Below are positions 1 through 7,621 of a stretch of DNA of 38,584 nt, piece by piece. Each line of letters begins with the position of its first letter. Within the stretch, counting starts at the first letter, position 1. This stretch comes from Lentzea tibetensis (GTDB taxonomy: Bacteria; Actinomycetota; Actinomycetes; Mycobacteriales; Pseudonocardiaceae). The stretch is taken from assembly GCF_007845675.1 (NCBI RefSeq), contig NZ_VOBR01000046.1, forward strand, positions 1 to 38,584, given 5' to 3'. The translations under genes and the position numbers were made by a program. The notes under the pieces are model-generated. The model did not search any database. It worked only from the letters and a program-made list of their open reading frames with translations, and was not told the origin of the DNA.

Positions 1-25
1 CTTGGTCGATAGCTCTGCCGGCAGG

Positions 26-50
26 GGCTTCGCCGCATCCGGGCGAAGCC
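26..50. repeat. 9-bp hairpin
   Basis: GGCTTCGCC (26-34) and GGCGAAGCC (42-50) are perfect inverted repeats around a 7-nt loop. No T-tract follows on either side, so it may be a weak terminator or only a structured element. Confidence 0.45.
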
Positions 51-280
51 ACGCCGGTGATCATCAGCCTGTGATCAGCAAGAAGCCTCGCCTGCCAACG
101 CATCCAACCCAAGACGAAAATGGGTCAGTGCACAGGCAAGCACCTGGAGATCGTCTGCCGATTGGTAACTCCGTCGCTCCACGCCCGGAGCATCCCCTGG
201 CGCGTGCCCTGCCAGGTCGTGACCTCGGCGTCATGAGCGTGCGGTGCGACGGTGGCAAGGACGTGTGCGCGGCACATCAT

Positions 281-314
281 GATCCAGCTCCTGGTGCTGG
301 TCAGGAGCTGGATC
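281..314 (-). terminator. Strong 13-bp inverted repeat, likely operon terminator
   Basis: GATCCAGCTCCTG (281-293) is the exact reverse complement of CAGGAGCTGGATC (302-314), with an 8-nt loop. It lies about 150 bp past the stop of the response-regulator gene, the last gene of the minus-strand operon. Actinobacterial terminators often lack a U-tract, so a terminator is the simplest reading. A dimeric-repressor operator is the alternative. Confidence 0.5.
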
Positions 315-460
315 GTCGTCGGAGCGGCGAGTGCAATCTCGCCGGCGAGCCGGCTGGATCGATCACGGAGTGGCAGCCGAGAACTGCTGTGGCTGCGGCA
401 CCTCGGAGACCTGCTGAGTCCTCTGCAAATCAATCGATCCGATCCGTTCCGATCGCTGCC

Positions 461-1108
461 TTACATCGCCCCGGCTTGGTGGGCGAGGATCGCGATCTGG
501 GTGCGGTTGTCCAAGTCCAGCTTGGAGATTGTGCGGCTGACGTGGACCTTCACCGTGGCTTCGCTCATGAACAGGGAGCGGGCGATCGCGGCGTTGCTGG
601 CCCCGGTGGCGACAGCCAGCGCCACCTCGCGTTCGCGGGTGGTGAGCAGCTCGAGCTTGGCGCGCGCGTCGAGCTGCTTGGGGCCTGCGCTGGTCGCGAA
701 GCGGTTCAGCATCCGCCTGGTGACGGTGGGGGCGAGGATCGCCTCTCCGTCCGCGACGATCTCGACGCCGCGGGCCAGTTCGCGTGGCGGGGTGTCCTTG
801 AGTAGGAAGCCCGCCGCGCCCGCTTGCAGTGCGGCGAAGACGTACTCGTCGAGGTCGAACGTGGTGAGCACGATGATGGATGGGGGCGAGGGCAGCGCGC
901 GTACCCGGCGGGTCACCTCGAGACCGTCCACATTGGGCATGCGTATGTCGGTGAGCACGATGTCGGGTTGGTGTTTCCGCACGAGGGCGACGGCCTCGTC
1001 GCCGTCACCTCGGTCGGCGACGACCTCGATGGTACCGCCTGCTTCCAGGATCATGCGGATCCCGCCTCGTACCAGATCCTCGTCCTCGAGCAGCACGACT
1101 CGGATCAA
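461..1108 (-). CDS. NarL/FixJ-type response regulator
   Basis: A 215-residue DNA-binding response regulator, the likely partner of the adjacent histidine kinase. The receiver domain (residues 1-120) shows the acidic pair in LLEDED, the phospho-acceptor Asp54 in LTDIRMP, the switch Thr in VLTTFD and the conserved Lys104 in FLLKD. The LuxR-type helix-turn-helix (about 140-210) has LTTREREV, SNAAIA and SEATVKVHV. Its ATG overlaps the stop of the kinase gene (ATGA, 1105-1108), so translation is probably coupled. It ends a four-gene operon ATPase-permease-kinase-regulator, an arrangement commonly linked to sensing and exporting envelope-active compounds. The inducing signal cannot be read from the sequence. 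Confidence 0.93.
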   Translation of the reverse strand: MIRVVLLEDEDLVRGGIRMILEAGGTIEVVADRGDGDEAVALVRKHQPDIVLTDIRMPNVDGLEVTRRVRALPSPPSIIVLTTFDLDEYVFAALQAGAAGFLLKDTPPRELARGVEIVADGEAILAPTVTRRMLNRFATSAGPKQLDARAKLELLTTREREVALAVATGASNAAIARSLFMSEATVKVHVSRTISKLDLDNRTQIAILAHQAGAM

Positions 1109-2253
1109 CGCTGTCCTCCTGGGAAGCTCGCCGCCACCGTGAATCCTCCATCGGGTCTTGGGCCTGCCTGCAGACGTCCTCCAGCCAGTTCCACCCGTTC
1201 CCGCATGCCTGTCAGGCCGAAGCCGGACTCGGCGACGGGTACGGTGCGCAACGCGCGCGGCACGCCAGGCGCGTTGTTCACCGACACCGTCAGCTCCGTG
1301 TCTGTCACACCGAGGCTGATGTACACCTCGGCGCCGGGTGCGTGTTTGGCGACGTTCGTCAACGCTTCCTGCGCCAGGCGGTGGACGGCGCGCCCGACGG
1401 AGCCGGAGACCTCAGGGAGTTTCTCCGGCAGGTCGACGTGCACCCGTTGACCGGTGGCCACGGCGTCGTTCACCAGGTGGTGCAGGCTGTCCAATGATGG
1501 AGACGGATGCAGCGGGGCGGATGGTTCACCGCGACGGAGTACTCCGAGCAATTCGCGCATCTCCTCCAGCGCGGTGGTACTGGTGCCGCGGATGACCTCC
1601 GCGACCTCGGCCGCCTTGCCATCGCGAGAGACGGCCAGCGCGCCGGTGAGCACGGCGATCTGGCTGATCCGGTGGGCCACCACGTCGTGCAGCTCGCGAG
1701 CGATCCTGGCGCGTTCCTCGGCGACCGCGTTGGCCGCCCGCAGGTCTCGTTCGCGTTCGGCTTGCTCGGCTCGGTTGCGCAGGCTGGCGACCAGCTGGCG
1801 TCGCTGGACGATCCACAACCCCCACAACGTCGGGGCGACGACGATCGCGACGCTGGTCGTCGCGAGGGATGTGAGCTCGTCGACGGTGAAGGGAAGGCCC
1901 CATGGGATCACCGCGGTGACGAACAACATCGCCGCCGCCAGCCAAGTCTCCCGCACGTTGCCGCGTCTGCTCGCCATCGTGTGGGCGGCCACGGCCAGTT
2001 GGCCGATCATGCCGACTCCCACCAGGCCAGCGACGGCGAGCACGACCATCGCCGTGGGAAACTGGCGGCGGAAGGCGAATGTGACGGCGATGACGACCAC
2101 CGCGACCGTCGTACCCACCCCGAACGGAAGCAGGCCTGCGGGGTTGGTCTTCGAGTGCTGCCACCCGAGGACGCCGACCCCTGCCGCGATGGCCACGTCC
2201 AGGAGAACATTGCGCACCGAGCCGTCCCACCAGGTCAGGCTCGGTGCTCTCAT
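1105..2253 (-). CDS. Sensor histidine kinase (HisKA_3 type)
   Basis: A 382-residue membrane histidine kinase that should phosphorylate the neighbouring NarL-type regulator. Residues 1-150 contain about five hydrophobic segments (for example VAIAAGVGVLGW and TTVAVVVIAVTFAF) with no sizeable extracytoplasmic domain, as in intramembrane-sensing kinases. The dimerisation/phosphotransfer helix carries His189 in ARELHDVVAH. The ATPase domain has the N-box QEALTNVAKH and the G-box GFGLTGMRERV. ATG 2253 is chosen because the frame upstream runs through the permease gene and loses kinase-like sequence; a GTG three codons earlier (2262) is possible. It lies 29 bp after the permease and overlaps the regulator by 4 bp. 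Confidence 0.92.
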   Translation of the reverse strand: MRAPSLTWWDGSVRNVLLDVAIAAGVGVLGWQHSKTNPAGLLPFGVGTTVAVVVIAVTFAFRRQFPTAMVVLAVAGLVGVGMIGQLAVAAHTMASRRGNVRETWLAAAMLFVTAVIPWGLPFTVDELTSLATTSVAIVVAPTLWGLWIVQRRQLVASLRNRAEQAERERDLRAANAVAEERARIARELHDVVAHRISQIAVLTGALAVSRDGKAAEVAEVIRGTSTTALEEMRELLGVLRRGEPSAPLHPSPSLDSLHHLVNDAVATGQRVHVDLPEKLPEVSGSVGRAVHRLAQEALTNVAKHAPGAEVYISLGVTDTELTVSVNNAPGVPRALRTVPVAESGFGLTGMRERVELAGGRLQAGPRPDGGFTVAASFPGGQR

Positions 2254-2282
2254 GCTTGCCACAGCATCACGATAGGGCGTCG

Positions 2283-2987
2283 TCAGATGTCGCGGCGGGC
2301 GAGTAGCGTCCCGCCGGTGCCGAGCAACACGACGGCGAGTGCCGCCAGCGGCAGCGGCAGCAGCCACGGGTTGCCGCCTTCCTGCAGCTTCACCATCTGC
2401 ATGGCCGAGTTGAACGGCAGCAGGCCGGTGTTGATCTTGGTGCCGACCACGATCAGCGTCTCGATGATCGTCGGGAACCCCAGGACGGTCACCACGGCGA
2501 CCGTGGCGTTGCGGGTGGTCGCGGCCATGCCAAGCCCGACCAGCCCGGACAACGTCGTGAAGATCACGACGGCCACGAGCACCTGGCCGACCCGCCACAT
2601 CTCCGGAGTGCTGCCGTGCAGCACGTCGACGAGCAGCGTCACCCCGATCAGGCCGAGGCCGGTGCAGGCCGCCATCGCCGCCACGGTCAGCGCTTTCGCG
2701 GCGAGGACCTTGGCGGTGCCGCGCAACGTCAGCACGGTCGTGGTGATCGTGCCGTATCGGTATTCGTGGCCGAAGGAGGCCACTGCGACCGCGGTCGGCA
2801 AGAGGGTGACGAGCAGCAGCGAGATGCCGGTGAAGGAGAAGACGAACCTCTCGCGCCCGGTGAGCTCGTCCTGCCCTGCGTACATCAAGGCGACGACGAA
2901 CTGGAGTGCGAGGGAGCCGCTGAGCAGGAACCACGTAGACCGCAGCGTCCGCAGCCGGATGAACTCGAATCGAATGGCGTTGAGCAC
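2283..2987 (-). CDS. ABC-2 type transporter permease
   Basis: A 234-residue integral membrane protein beginning MLNAIRFEFIRLRTLRST, the cytosolic amphipathic start typical of ABC-2 permeases. About six hydrophobic helices follow, for example FSFTGISLLLVTLLPTAVAV, VLVAVVIFTTLSGLVGLG and PLPLAALAVVLLGTGG. It should form the membrane half of an exporter with the ATPase encoded 21 bp upstream. Length and topology fit small drug- or lantibiotic-type exporters (BcrB/DrrB-like). The substrate is not evident. It lies in one operon with a two-component system, so the pump may be under its control. Confidence 0.88.
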   Translation of the reverse strand: MLNAIRFEFIRLRTLRSTWFLLSGSLALQFVVALMYAGQDELTGRERFVFSFTGISLLLVTLLPTAVAVASFGHEYRYGTITTTVLTLRGTAKVLAAKALTVAAMAACTGLGLIGVTLLVDVLHGSTPEMWRVGQVLVAVVIFTTLSGLVGLGMAATTRNATVAVVTVLGFPTIIETLIVVGTKINTGLLPFNSAMQMVKLQEGGNPWLLPLPLAALAVVLLGTGGTLLARRDI

Positions 2988-3008
2988 AGTGTGTCCTTTC
3001 TGAATTGG

Positions 3009-3908
3009 CTAGTTAGCGCGGTACTGGGCGGCGTTGGACGTGGCGGCGAAGAAGGCCTCTTCCAGGCTGGTCTGCACCGACGACAGCTCGCGGAGGTAGA
3101 CGCGTGCGCGCGACGCGATCGCGGCGACCGTGTCTGTGTCGACCCCCTCGACGATCACTGCACCATCGGGCTGCGGCGTCGACCGATAACCGGCGTGCAT
3201 CAGCGCGTCGATGAGCGCAGCGGGATGGTCGGCACGGGCGACGACCTGGACGCGGGCGTGTCGCTTCACGAATTCGGGCAACGACTCGGCGGCGATCAAC
3301 CGGCCACCGCCGATCACGATCAGCGCGTCGGCGAGGTGGGTCATCTCGTTGAGCAGGTGGGAGGAGACGAAGATCGTGCGTCCCTCCGCGGCAAGACTCT
3401 TCAGCAGGTCGCGCAGCCAGCGAACACCCTCGGGGTCGAGACCGTTGGCGGGCTCGTCGAGCATCAGCACCGGCGGGTTGCCCAACAGTGCCGCGGCGAG
3501 GCCGAGCCGCTGTGACATGCCGAGGCTGAAGCCGCCGGCACGCCTCTTCGCCGCACCGCCAAGTCCGACCATGTCGAGCACTTCATCCGCTCGGCGCGCG
3601 GGGATGCCCGCCCCCGCCGCGATCATGCGCAGGTGGCTGCGGGCGGTGCGACCGGGGTGCACCGCCTTGGCGTCGAGCAGCACGCCGACCGCCCGCGCCG
3701 GATCGTCGAGTTCTGCGTACGTACGGCCGTTGAACTTGGTGTTTCCCTGTCCGCGGTCGAGGCCGAGCATCAGCCGCATCGTGGTCGACTTGCCAGCCCC
3801 GTTGGGGCCGAGGAAGCCGGTGACCACACCGGGCTGGACCGTGAACGACAGGTTGTCCACGGCCCGGACCTGTCCGTACTGTTTGGACAAACCATGAGCA
3901 ACGATCAT
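3009..3908 (-). CDS. ABC transporter ATP-binding protein
   Basis: A 299-residue ATPase of the drug-export type (BcrA/DrrA-like). Walker A is GPNGAGKST (34-42). The signature region is FSLGMSQR (127-134), where the usual LSGGQ is LGMSQ, as is common in this subfamily. Walker B is VLMLDEPANGLD (147-158), followed by the switch-His region VSSHLLNE. The last ~90 residues match the DUF4162-like tail of such ATPases. ATG 3908 is chosen because GAAGGA lies just upstream and MIVAHGLSKQYG starts the domain directly; the frame extends further upstream without meaning. It is the first gene of the operon, divergent from the SEC-C gene, so the promoter should lie in 3909-4109. Confidence 0.93.
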   Translation of the reverse strand: MIVAHGLSKQYGQVRAVDNLSFTVQPGVVTGFLGPNGAGKSTTMRLMLGLDRGQGNTKFNGRTYAELDDPARAVGVLLDAKAVHPGRTARSHLRMIAAGAGIPARRADEVLDMVGLGGAAKRRAGGFSLGMSQRLGLAAALLGNPPVLMLDEPANGLDPEGVRWLRDLLKSLAAEGRTIFVSSHLLNEMTHLADALIVIGGGRLIAAESLPEFVKRHARVQVVARADHPAALIDALMHAGYRSTPQPDGAVIVEGVDTDTVAAIASRARVYLRELSSVQTSLEEAFFAATSNAAQYRAN

Positions 3909-4109
3909 CGAGGCCTTCCTTCGTGGTCTGCTTCGCCACCTTGGCCAGTGGCCGTCGACACACACGGTCGTCGAAGGCCTCGTCCCGTGAATCATCACGA
4001 AGGCGATGTCCGCGTACGACGAAAGAACTACACCGCGTTCACACGATCATCAACCACAGGCATGCCCTGTCCCATCCCCGCAGCGATCGCTTGGGAGACA
4101 GGGAATACA

Positions 4110-5042
4110 GTGCCTCAGGTGAGGACGAGAACGGCTGCGGGCATCGCCGCAGAACTGGAAGCCGAGCTGGAGCAGTATCCCGATGAGCGGGGGCAGATCC
4201 TGGTCGAGGCAGCCCAGGCGTGGCGCCAGGCCGGTGACGATGACCGTGCTGTCGCGCTGCTGACCCAGGCCATCGCCCTGGGCGGTGAGGACGGCGGCAA
4301 CGCCCGTGTAGACCTCGCCCAGGTGCTGTTCGACCTCGGCCAGGCCGAGCAGGCCCACGCCCAGCTGGATGAGCTGCGGCACCAGCGGCCGTCCTCACCG
4401 GCGCCGTATCACCTGGCCGCTGAACTGCTGGAAGACCGTGGCGAGCATCAGCAGGCGTTGACCTGGTTCAACATGGCCGTGGCCCGGCTGGCCGAACAGG
4501 AGATGGCCGACCGGGACACCGAGTTCGGGTTCTTCTCCTACGCCAACAACGTCGTGGCCGGCCGCCGACGCGTGCGTCACGCGCTGGGGATGCCTCCGGA
4601 CGAGTTGGACGAGTCGGTCCAGGTCCTGTCCGAGCAGGCCGAGGACCTGGCCCGTGCTCTCACCCCGCCAGCGCCGCCGAAGGAGGTGCGGGTGTTGTTC
4701 TGGCCTCGCAACGAGATTCCCCGCGCACATGACACCTGGCCGCAGCTGGTTGAACACGCCGAGGCTGACACCATCATCGCCGACCGCGAGGCCGCCAACC
4801 GGGAACTGTCCGAAGCGGGCATCGCCCGGATCACGATGGTCCCATTGACCACCGCGAAACTCCTGGAGTTCACAAACCGGACCGGTAGCGACCCAACCGA
4901 TGAACAAACCCGCCTGGCCTGCATGAACGAGATCGTCGAGAACAGCGGCGCGATCAGTTGGCCCCCTGCCCGCAACGCGTCCTGCTGGTGCGGCTCGGCC
5001 ACCAAATACAAGAAGTGCTGCGGCCGTCCCCGCCTCGACTGA
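4110..5042 (+). CDS. TPR-containing protein with C-terminal SEC-C zinc-binding motif
   Basis: About 310 residues. The N-terminal two thirds is helical with TPR-like pairs (WRQAGDDDRAVALLTQAIAL, FDLGQAEQAHAQLDEL, LEDRGEHQQALTWFNMAV). The last ~20 residues form a SEC-C motif, CWCGS...YKKCCG, a zinc-binding module also found at the SecA C-terminus. Function is unknown; such modules usually mediate protein or ribosome contacts. GTG 4110 is preferred because a purine-rich GGGAGACAGGGA precedes it; ATG 4062 is in frame but lacks a clear ribosome site. It is monocistronic, divergent from the ABC operon and followed by a hairpin. Confidence 0.8.
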   Translation: MPQVRTRTAAGIAAELEAELEQYPDERGQILVEAAQAWRQAGDDDRAVALLTQAIALGGEDGGNARVDLAQVLFDLGQAEQAHAQLDELRHQRPSSPAPYHLAAELLEDRGEHQQALTWFNMAVARLAEQEMADRDTEFGFFSYANNVVAGRRRVRHALGMPPDELDESVQVLSEQAEDLARALTPPAPPKEVRVLFWPRNEIPRAHDTWPQLVEHAEADTIIADREAANRELSEAGIARITMVPLTTAKLLEFTNRTGSDPTDEQTRLACMNEIVENSGAISWPPARNASCWCGSATKYKKCCGRPRLD

Positions 5043-5070
5043 CAACAACGTCACCCATCCGGCACACCCG

Positions 5071-5093
5071 CGCCCAGGCCACCGGTCTGGGCG
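5071..5093 (+). terminator. Hairpin after the SEC-C gene
   Basis: CGCCCAG (5071-5077) pairs with CTGGGCG (5087-5093) across a 9-nt loop, 29 bp after the SEC-C stop codon. Its position fits a terminator; there is no U-tract. Confidence 0.45.
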
Positions 5094-5126
5094 GCGCATG
5101 GTGCCCACTCACCGGCAAAGATCACG

Positions 5127-5640
5127 AAGTCCGGCTGTCCTATTAGGTACTCGGATCAAGATCAGGCTGGACAGCAACTTCACCACGTTCATCGGCTCCA
5201 ACGGCTCAGGCAAAACGGCTGTCTGCCAGGCGCTGCTCGTTGTTCGGTATCTCCAAATCAGGAGCGGGACGTACGTACGGACGACTTCCACGTCCACTCG
5301 ACGAGAGCACCAGGCCGATAGCACGAAGCCTGAGGATCGAAGTCGTTCTGGCTTTCCCGAGCTCGACGAGGAGCGGGACAGCGGCCTGTAGGGAGCCGAG
5401 ACGCGATCGGTCCCGAATTCTTCCAGCGAATGGCGGCCACCGAGTACGGCGCCGACCTCAAAGTCCGGATCGTGCTCGACGCCGAGTGGGTCGACGACAA
5501 CACGGTGGACGGAGCGGTTACCGAGACGAGGAGGTCGTCCGCACCTTTGCCGAGGAGTACAGCGCTGCGGAATTTCCAGGCCTTGGCTCCCGGCCTCGCA
5601 GTCGGACACCCAGCTGACCGCGCCAGTCGGTGACAAGGAT
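5127..5640 (+). pseudogene. Broken OLD/RecF-like AAA ATPase (N-terminal part)
   Basis: A P-loop, GSNGSGKT, sits at about 5192-5215 within IRLDSNFTTFIGSNG, the usual start of OLD-family or SMC/RecF-like ATPases that often act as ATP-dependent endonucleases in phage defence or repair. Homology-like sequence then continues only by changing frame: LFGISKSGA (from 5238), VRTDDFHV (near 5270), LDESTRPIARSLRIEVVLAF (from about 5297), ELDEERD (near 5360), MAATEYGADLKVRIVLDAEW (5430 on) and VVRTFAEEYSAAEFP (near 5540). At least four frame changes occur and the C-terminal nuclease half is missing. It is certainly non-functional. The exact family is inferred from the P-loop context and could be another AAA_21-type ATPase. 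Confidence 0.7.
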
Positions 5641-5661
5641 GCGCCGCCGTGACCGAGATGG

Positions 5662-5682
5662 TTGTCCACAACGTGTGGACAA
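5662..5682. promoter_or_regulatory. Head-to-head pair of perfect DnaA-box-like 9-mers
   Basis: TTGTCCACA (5662-5670) and its exact inverse TGTGGACAA (5674-5682) flank a 3-bp spacer. TTGTCCACA is the DnaA box described for Streptomyces and other high-GC actinobacteria. The 21-bp palindrome lies in non-coding DNA between the ATPase remnant and the IS3 remnant. It could be a DnaA-binding or titration site, an old plasmid or ICE origin fragment, or a repressor operator of unrelated function. Confidence 0.5.
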
Positions 5683-5875
5683 TCCATGTGGATGTCTTGT
5701 TCCGGTCAGGCGAGCAACCTGACCATTCGAGCGCTGCCACGCGCACCTCTTGGGGCAAGGCAGGTCTACGCGTCCGGCCGAGCGTTCGGCATCAACAGCC
5801 GACCGCGACCGCGACCCCGGCCACGACCGTGGCCCGGACAGACGAACAACCACCACGGGCCTCGCACACCCATTA

Positions 5876-6290
5876 GGTGATGTCCACGCACCAGCGGCTG
5901 TCGAGATCTGTTGTGGTACATGAGAAATCCCGGCCGACCAGATCTTCGGGCAGAGCGGCGGCGGGATTCGGCACGGTCGTGGTACGCCACCGTTTCGCCG
6001 TCCGTCCCGCGAGTCCCGCGGTGCGCATCAGCCGGGCGATCCGTTTGCGGGAGTGCCGCCGCCCGGCCGCGGCCAGTTCAGCGTGCACCCGCGGTGCTCC
6101 ATAGGTGCCCCGCGAGTCGTCATGGACCTGGGCGATCGCCTCGATTAGGGCGGCATCTTCCTGGGCGTGCCGGACGGCTCGCCGGCGCGGTGGGCGTAAT
6201 AGGCGGCACGGGAGACCTCAAGCAGCTCACACGCACGCTTGACGTTGCCGGTGGTGCTGGTCTTCTCCGCCTCGATGAACGGGTACACGT
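5876..6290 (-). pseudogene. IS3-family transposase OrfB, frameshifted and truncated
   Basis: Reading from orfA, the -1 frame gives VYPFIEAEKTSTTG...CELLEVSRAAYYAHRAG, the usual OrfB start, and stops at about 6153. An adjacent frame then gives LIEAIAQVHDDSRGTYGAPR, followed by VHAELAAAG, RKRIARLMR and LVGRDFS...WCVDIT. It ends at 5876 on a stop that replaces the Tyr of the usual DITY motif. Only the first Asp of the DDE triad remains; the second Asp and the Glu are lost, so no active transposase can be made. Confidence 0.8.
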
Positions 6291-6608
6291 TCACCGGGTC
6301 TCCCGAGCGAAGAAAGCCGTAGCACGCTTGAGGATCTCGTTGTCCTCCCGCAGCCGGCGGTTCTCCGCCCGCAACGCCGCCAACTCCTCACGCTCGGCGC
6401 TGGTCATCCCGTCGGTGCGCACCCCAGCATCCAAATCGGCCTGCCTGACCCAGGCCCGCACCGCGGTCTCGGTCAGGTCGAAATCCCGGGCGACCTGCCC
6501 CAACGACCGGTCCCCACGCCGGCACAACTCGACGATCTCGGCCTTGAACTCCGGCGTGAACGCCCGCCTCGGCCGCCTCGGCTTCTTCTTACCCACAGGC
6601 TCCATCAT
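6291..6608 (-). CDS. IS3-family transposase OrfA
   Basis: About 105 residues. A helix-turn-helix (residues ~14-60, with FTPEFKAEIVELC, SLGQVARDFDL and VRAWVRQ) is followed by a leucine-zipper-like coiled coil (REELAALRAENRRLREDNEI) that ends LKRATAFFARETR, the standard IS3 OrfA layout. ATG 6608 is preferred over 6614 because GGGGAGA lies at ribosome-binding distance from it. OrfA binds the element ends and is normally joined to OrfB by -1 frameshifting; here OrfB is dead. Confidence 0.85.
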   Translation of the reverse strand: MMEPVGKKKPRRPRRAFTPEFKAEIVELCRRGDRSLGQVARDFDLTETAVRAWVRQADLDAGVRTDGMTSAEREELAALRAENRRLREDNEILKRATAFFARETR

Positions 6609-6662
6609 GAACATTCTCCCCAGAAGCTCGCACCCCTGATCTCAGATGTCCGTCAAAACGGA

Positions 6663-7180
6663 TCAGGCCCAGTCGCGGTGTGCGGAGCTGTCGTGCAGAC
6701 CCGCTTGCCTGCCGTGGATCTTGTGGCCGCCGCCGTCGGGGATGTTGCCCAGCTTCTTGATGTCGACGTGCACGAGTTCGCCGGGTGCGGCGCGTTCGTA
6801 GCGGCGGATCGGCTGCGCGGTCGCCCGATCCACGTGGCTGAGCCGGGCCAGGCCGTAGCGGGTCAGGACCCGGTGCACGGTCGAGGGCACCAGCCCCAGC
6901 AGGTAGGCGATCCGCGCCAGCCCCCACCGCCGCGCCAGCCGGACCTTGATGACCCGCGGCTCGGTGCGGGTCGGGGTCCGGCGCGGACTCGACAACGGGC
7001 GCGAGGACCGGTCGGCCATGCCCGCCGCACCGAGCTCGCGATAGCGGTCGGCCCAGCGTTTCGCGGTGCCGACCGACACCTGGAACCGGTCCGCGGCCTG
7101 CCGCAGCGGCCAGCCGTCCTCGACCACACACCGGGCCAGGCGCAGCCTGCCCAGCTCGGACAGCGGTGCGTTAGCGTGTA
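6663..7180 (-). pseudogene. IS481-family transposase, N-terminal half
   Basis: The minus strand encodes LSELGRLRLARCVVEDGWPL, then QAADRFQVSVGTAKRWADRY, ARRWGLARIAYLLGLVPSTV and ELVHVDIKKLGNIPDGGGHK, typical of the HTH part and first DDE Asp of actinobacterial IS481 transposases. It breaks off after GLHDSSAHRDW at the presumed IS3 insertion point. The start is also damaged: where relatives usually have an ATG before CACGCTAACGC, this copy reads ATTACACGCTAACGC. A GTG or internal ATG (7127) is the only remaining start. The gene cannot encode an active enzyme. Confidence 0.8.
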
Positions 7181-7183
7181 ATC

Positions 7184-7242
7184 GAGGGCCTCCTGGCTAG
7201 CCGGTGCAGATGTCGCAATCCACACCGAACCCGGAGGCCCTC
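7184..7242. repeat. 10-bp inverted repeat at the IS481 upstream end
   Basis: GAGGGCCTCC (7184-7193) and GGAGGCCCTC (7233-7242) are perfect inverse copies 39 nt apart, at the 5' side of the IS481-type gene. They could be part of the element's leader or terminal region. Confidence 0.4.
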
Positions 7243-7621
7243 CCTCATTCCAAGATCATCCGACTACGTGTTGGACAGTTCGCAACCTCTCAAGGCAGTA
7301 CACGGACGTGGTCCGCATACGTTGGTCATCGCCTCAGCGTTACGCCTACACGGTGGGGCTCAGCGGCTTCAGGTCGTCGGGCCGTTAACGGCCTGCTCCG
7401 GCGGCTTGGGTCGAGCTGAGGTGACGAGATGTTACGCAACGCTGCTGGAATCACTGATGGCAAGCATGCCTCAGTAGATCATTCTTTCCTTCGTTCAGGC
7501 AGCGACTTCTGTTAATTCCGAAACGGAAAGTGCGCGTAGCGCAGAACGAAAGCGCGACCCGATGAATCTCGAGCTGGTAGCTGGGTCGGATTTACTGGAG
7601 CGAACCGCACGTGGAGGTCTG
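7243..7621 (+). promoter_or_regulatory. Leader/promoter region of the biosynthetic operon with two adjacent palindromes
   Basis: No gene is visible in this ~380-bp stretch between the IS481 remnant and the MbtH gene. It should hold the operon promoter. Two perfect short palindromes stand 2 bp apart: TTCCG-AAA-CGGAA (7516-7528) and TGCGC-GTA-GCGCA (7531-7543). They lie about 80-105 bp before the MbtH start in locally AT-richer DNA, so they are candidate operators. No convincing -35/-10 pair could be assigned. Confidence 0.4.

Larger units (their letters stand above)
1..460. other. Non-coding stretch downstream of the response regulator
   Basis: No convincing gene is visible; the open frames here have no recognisable motifs and run antisense to or beyond the regulator gene. 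The stretch holds two inverted repeats, listed separately (26-50 and 281-314), and a short dyad TGATCA...TGATCA near 59-80. It is the 3' side of the minus-strand exporter/two-component operon. Confidence 0.5.
5876..6665 (-). mobile_element. Truncated IS3-family element
   Basis: The element contains an orfA (6291-6608) and a broken, truncated orfB. Its left terminus is probably near 6665, where the minus strand reads TGATCCGTTTTGACGGAC, resembling the ends of actinobacterial IS3-group elements. The other terminus is missing: homology stops at 5876, directly after the first catalytic Asp of orfB. It sits at the point where the IS481-family gene loses its reading frame, so it probably inserted into that older element. 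Confidence 0.7.

Noticed and set aside
2-805. Long plus-strand open frame opposite the response regulator
   Set aside because: High-GC antisense frame; its 3' part is fully opposite the well-supported regulator gene and it shows no motifs.
2254-2934. N-terminal extension of the histidine kinase frame to 2934
   Set aside because: It overlaps the permease gene in another frame and gives Arg-rich shadow sequence; the kinase starts at 2253.
5800-5842. GACCGC-type hexamer run with a GGCCACG-AC-CGTGGCC dyad
   Set aside because: Imperfect, short and GC-biased; no support for a specific function.
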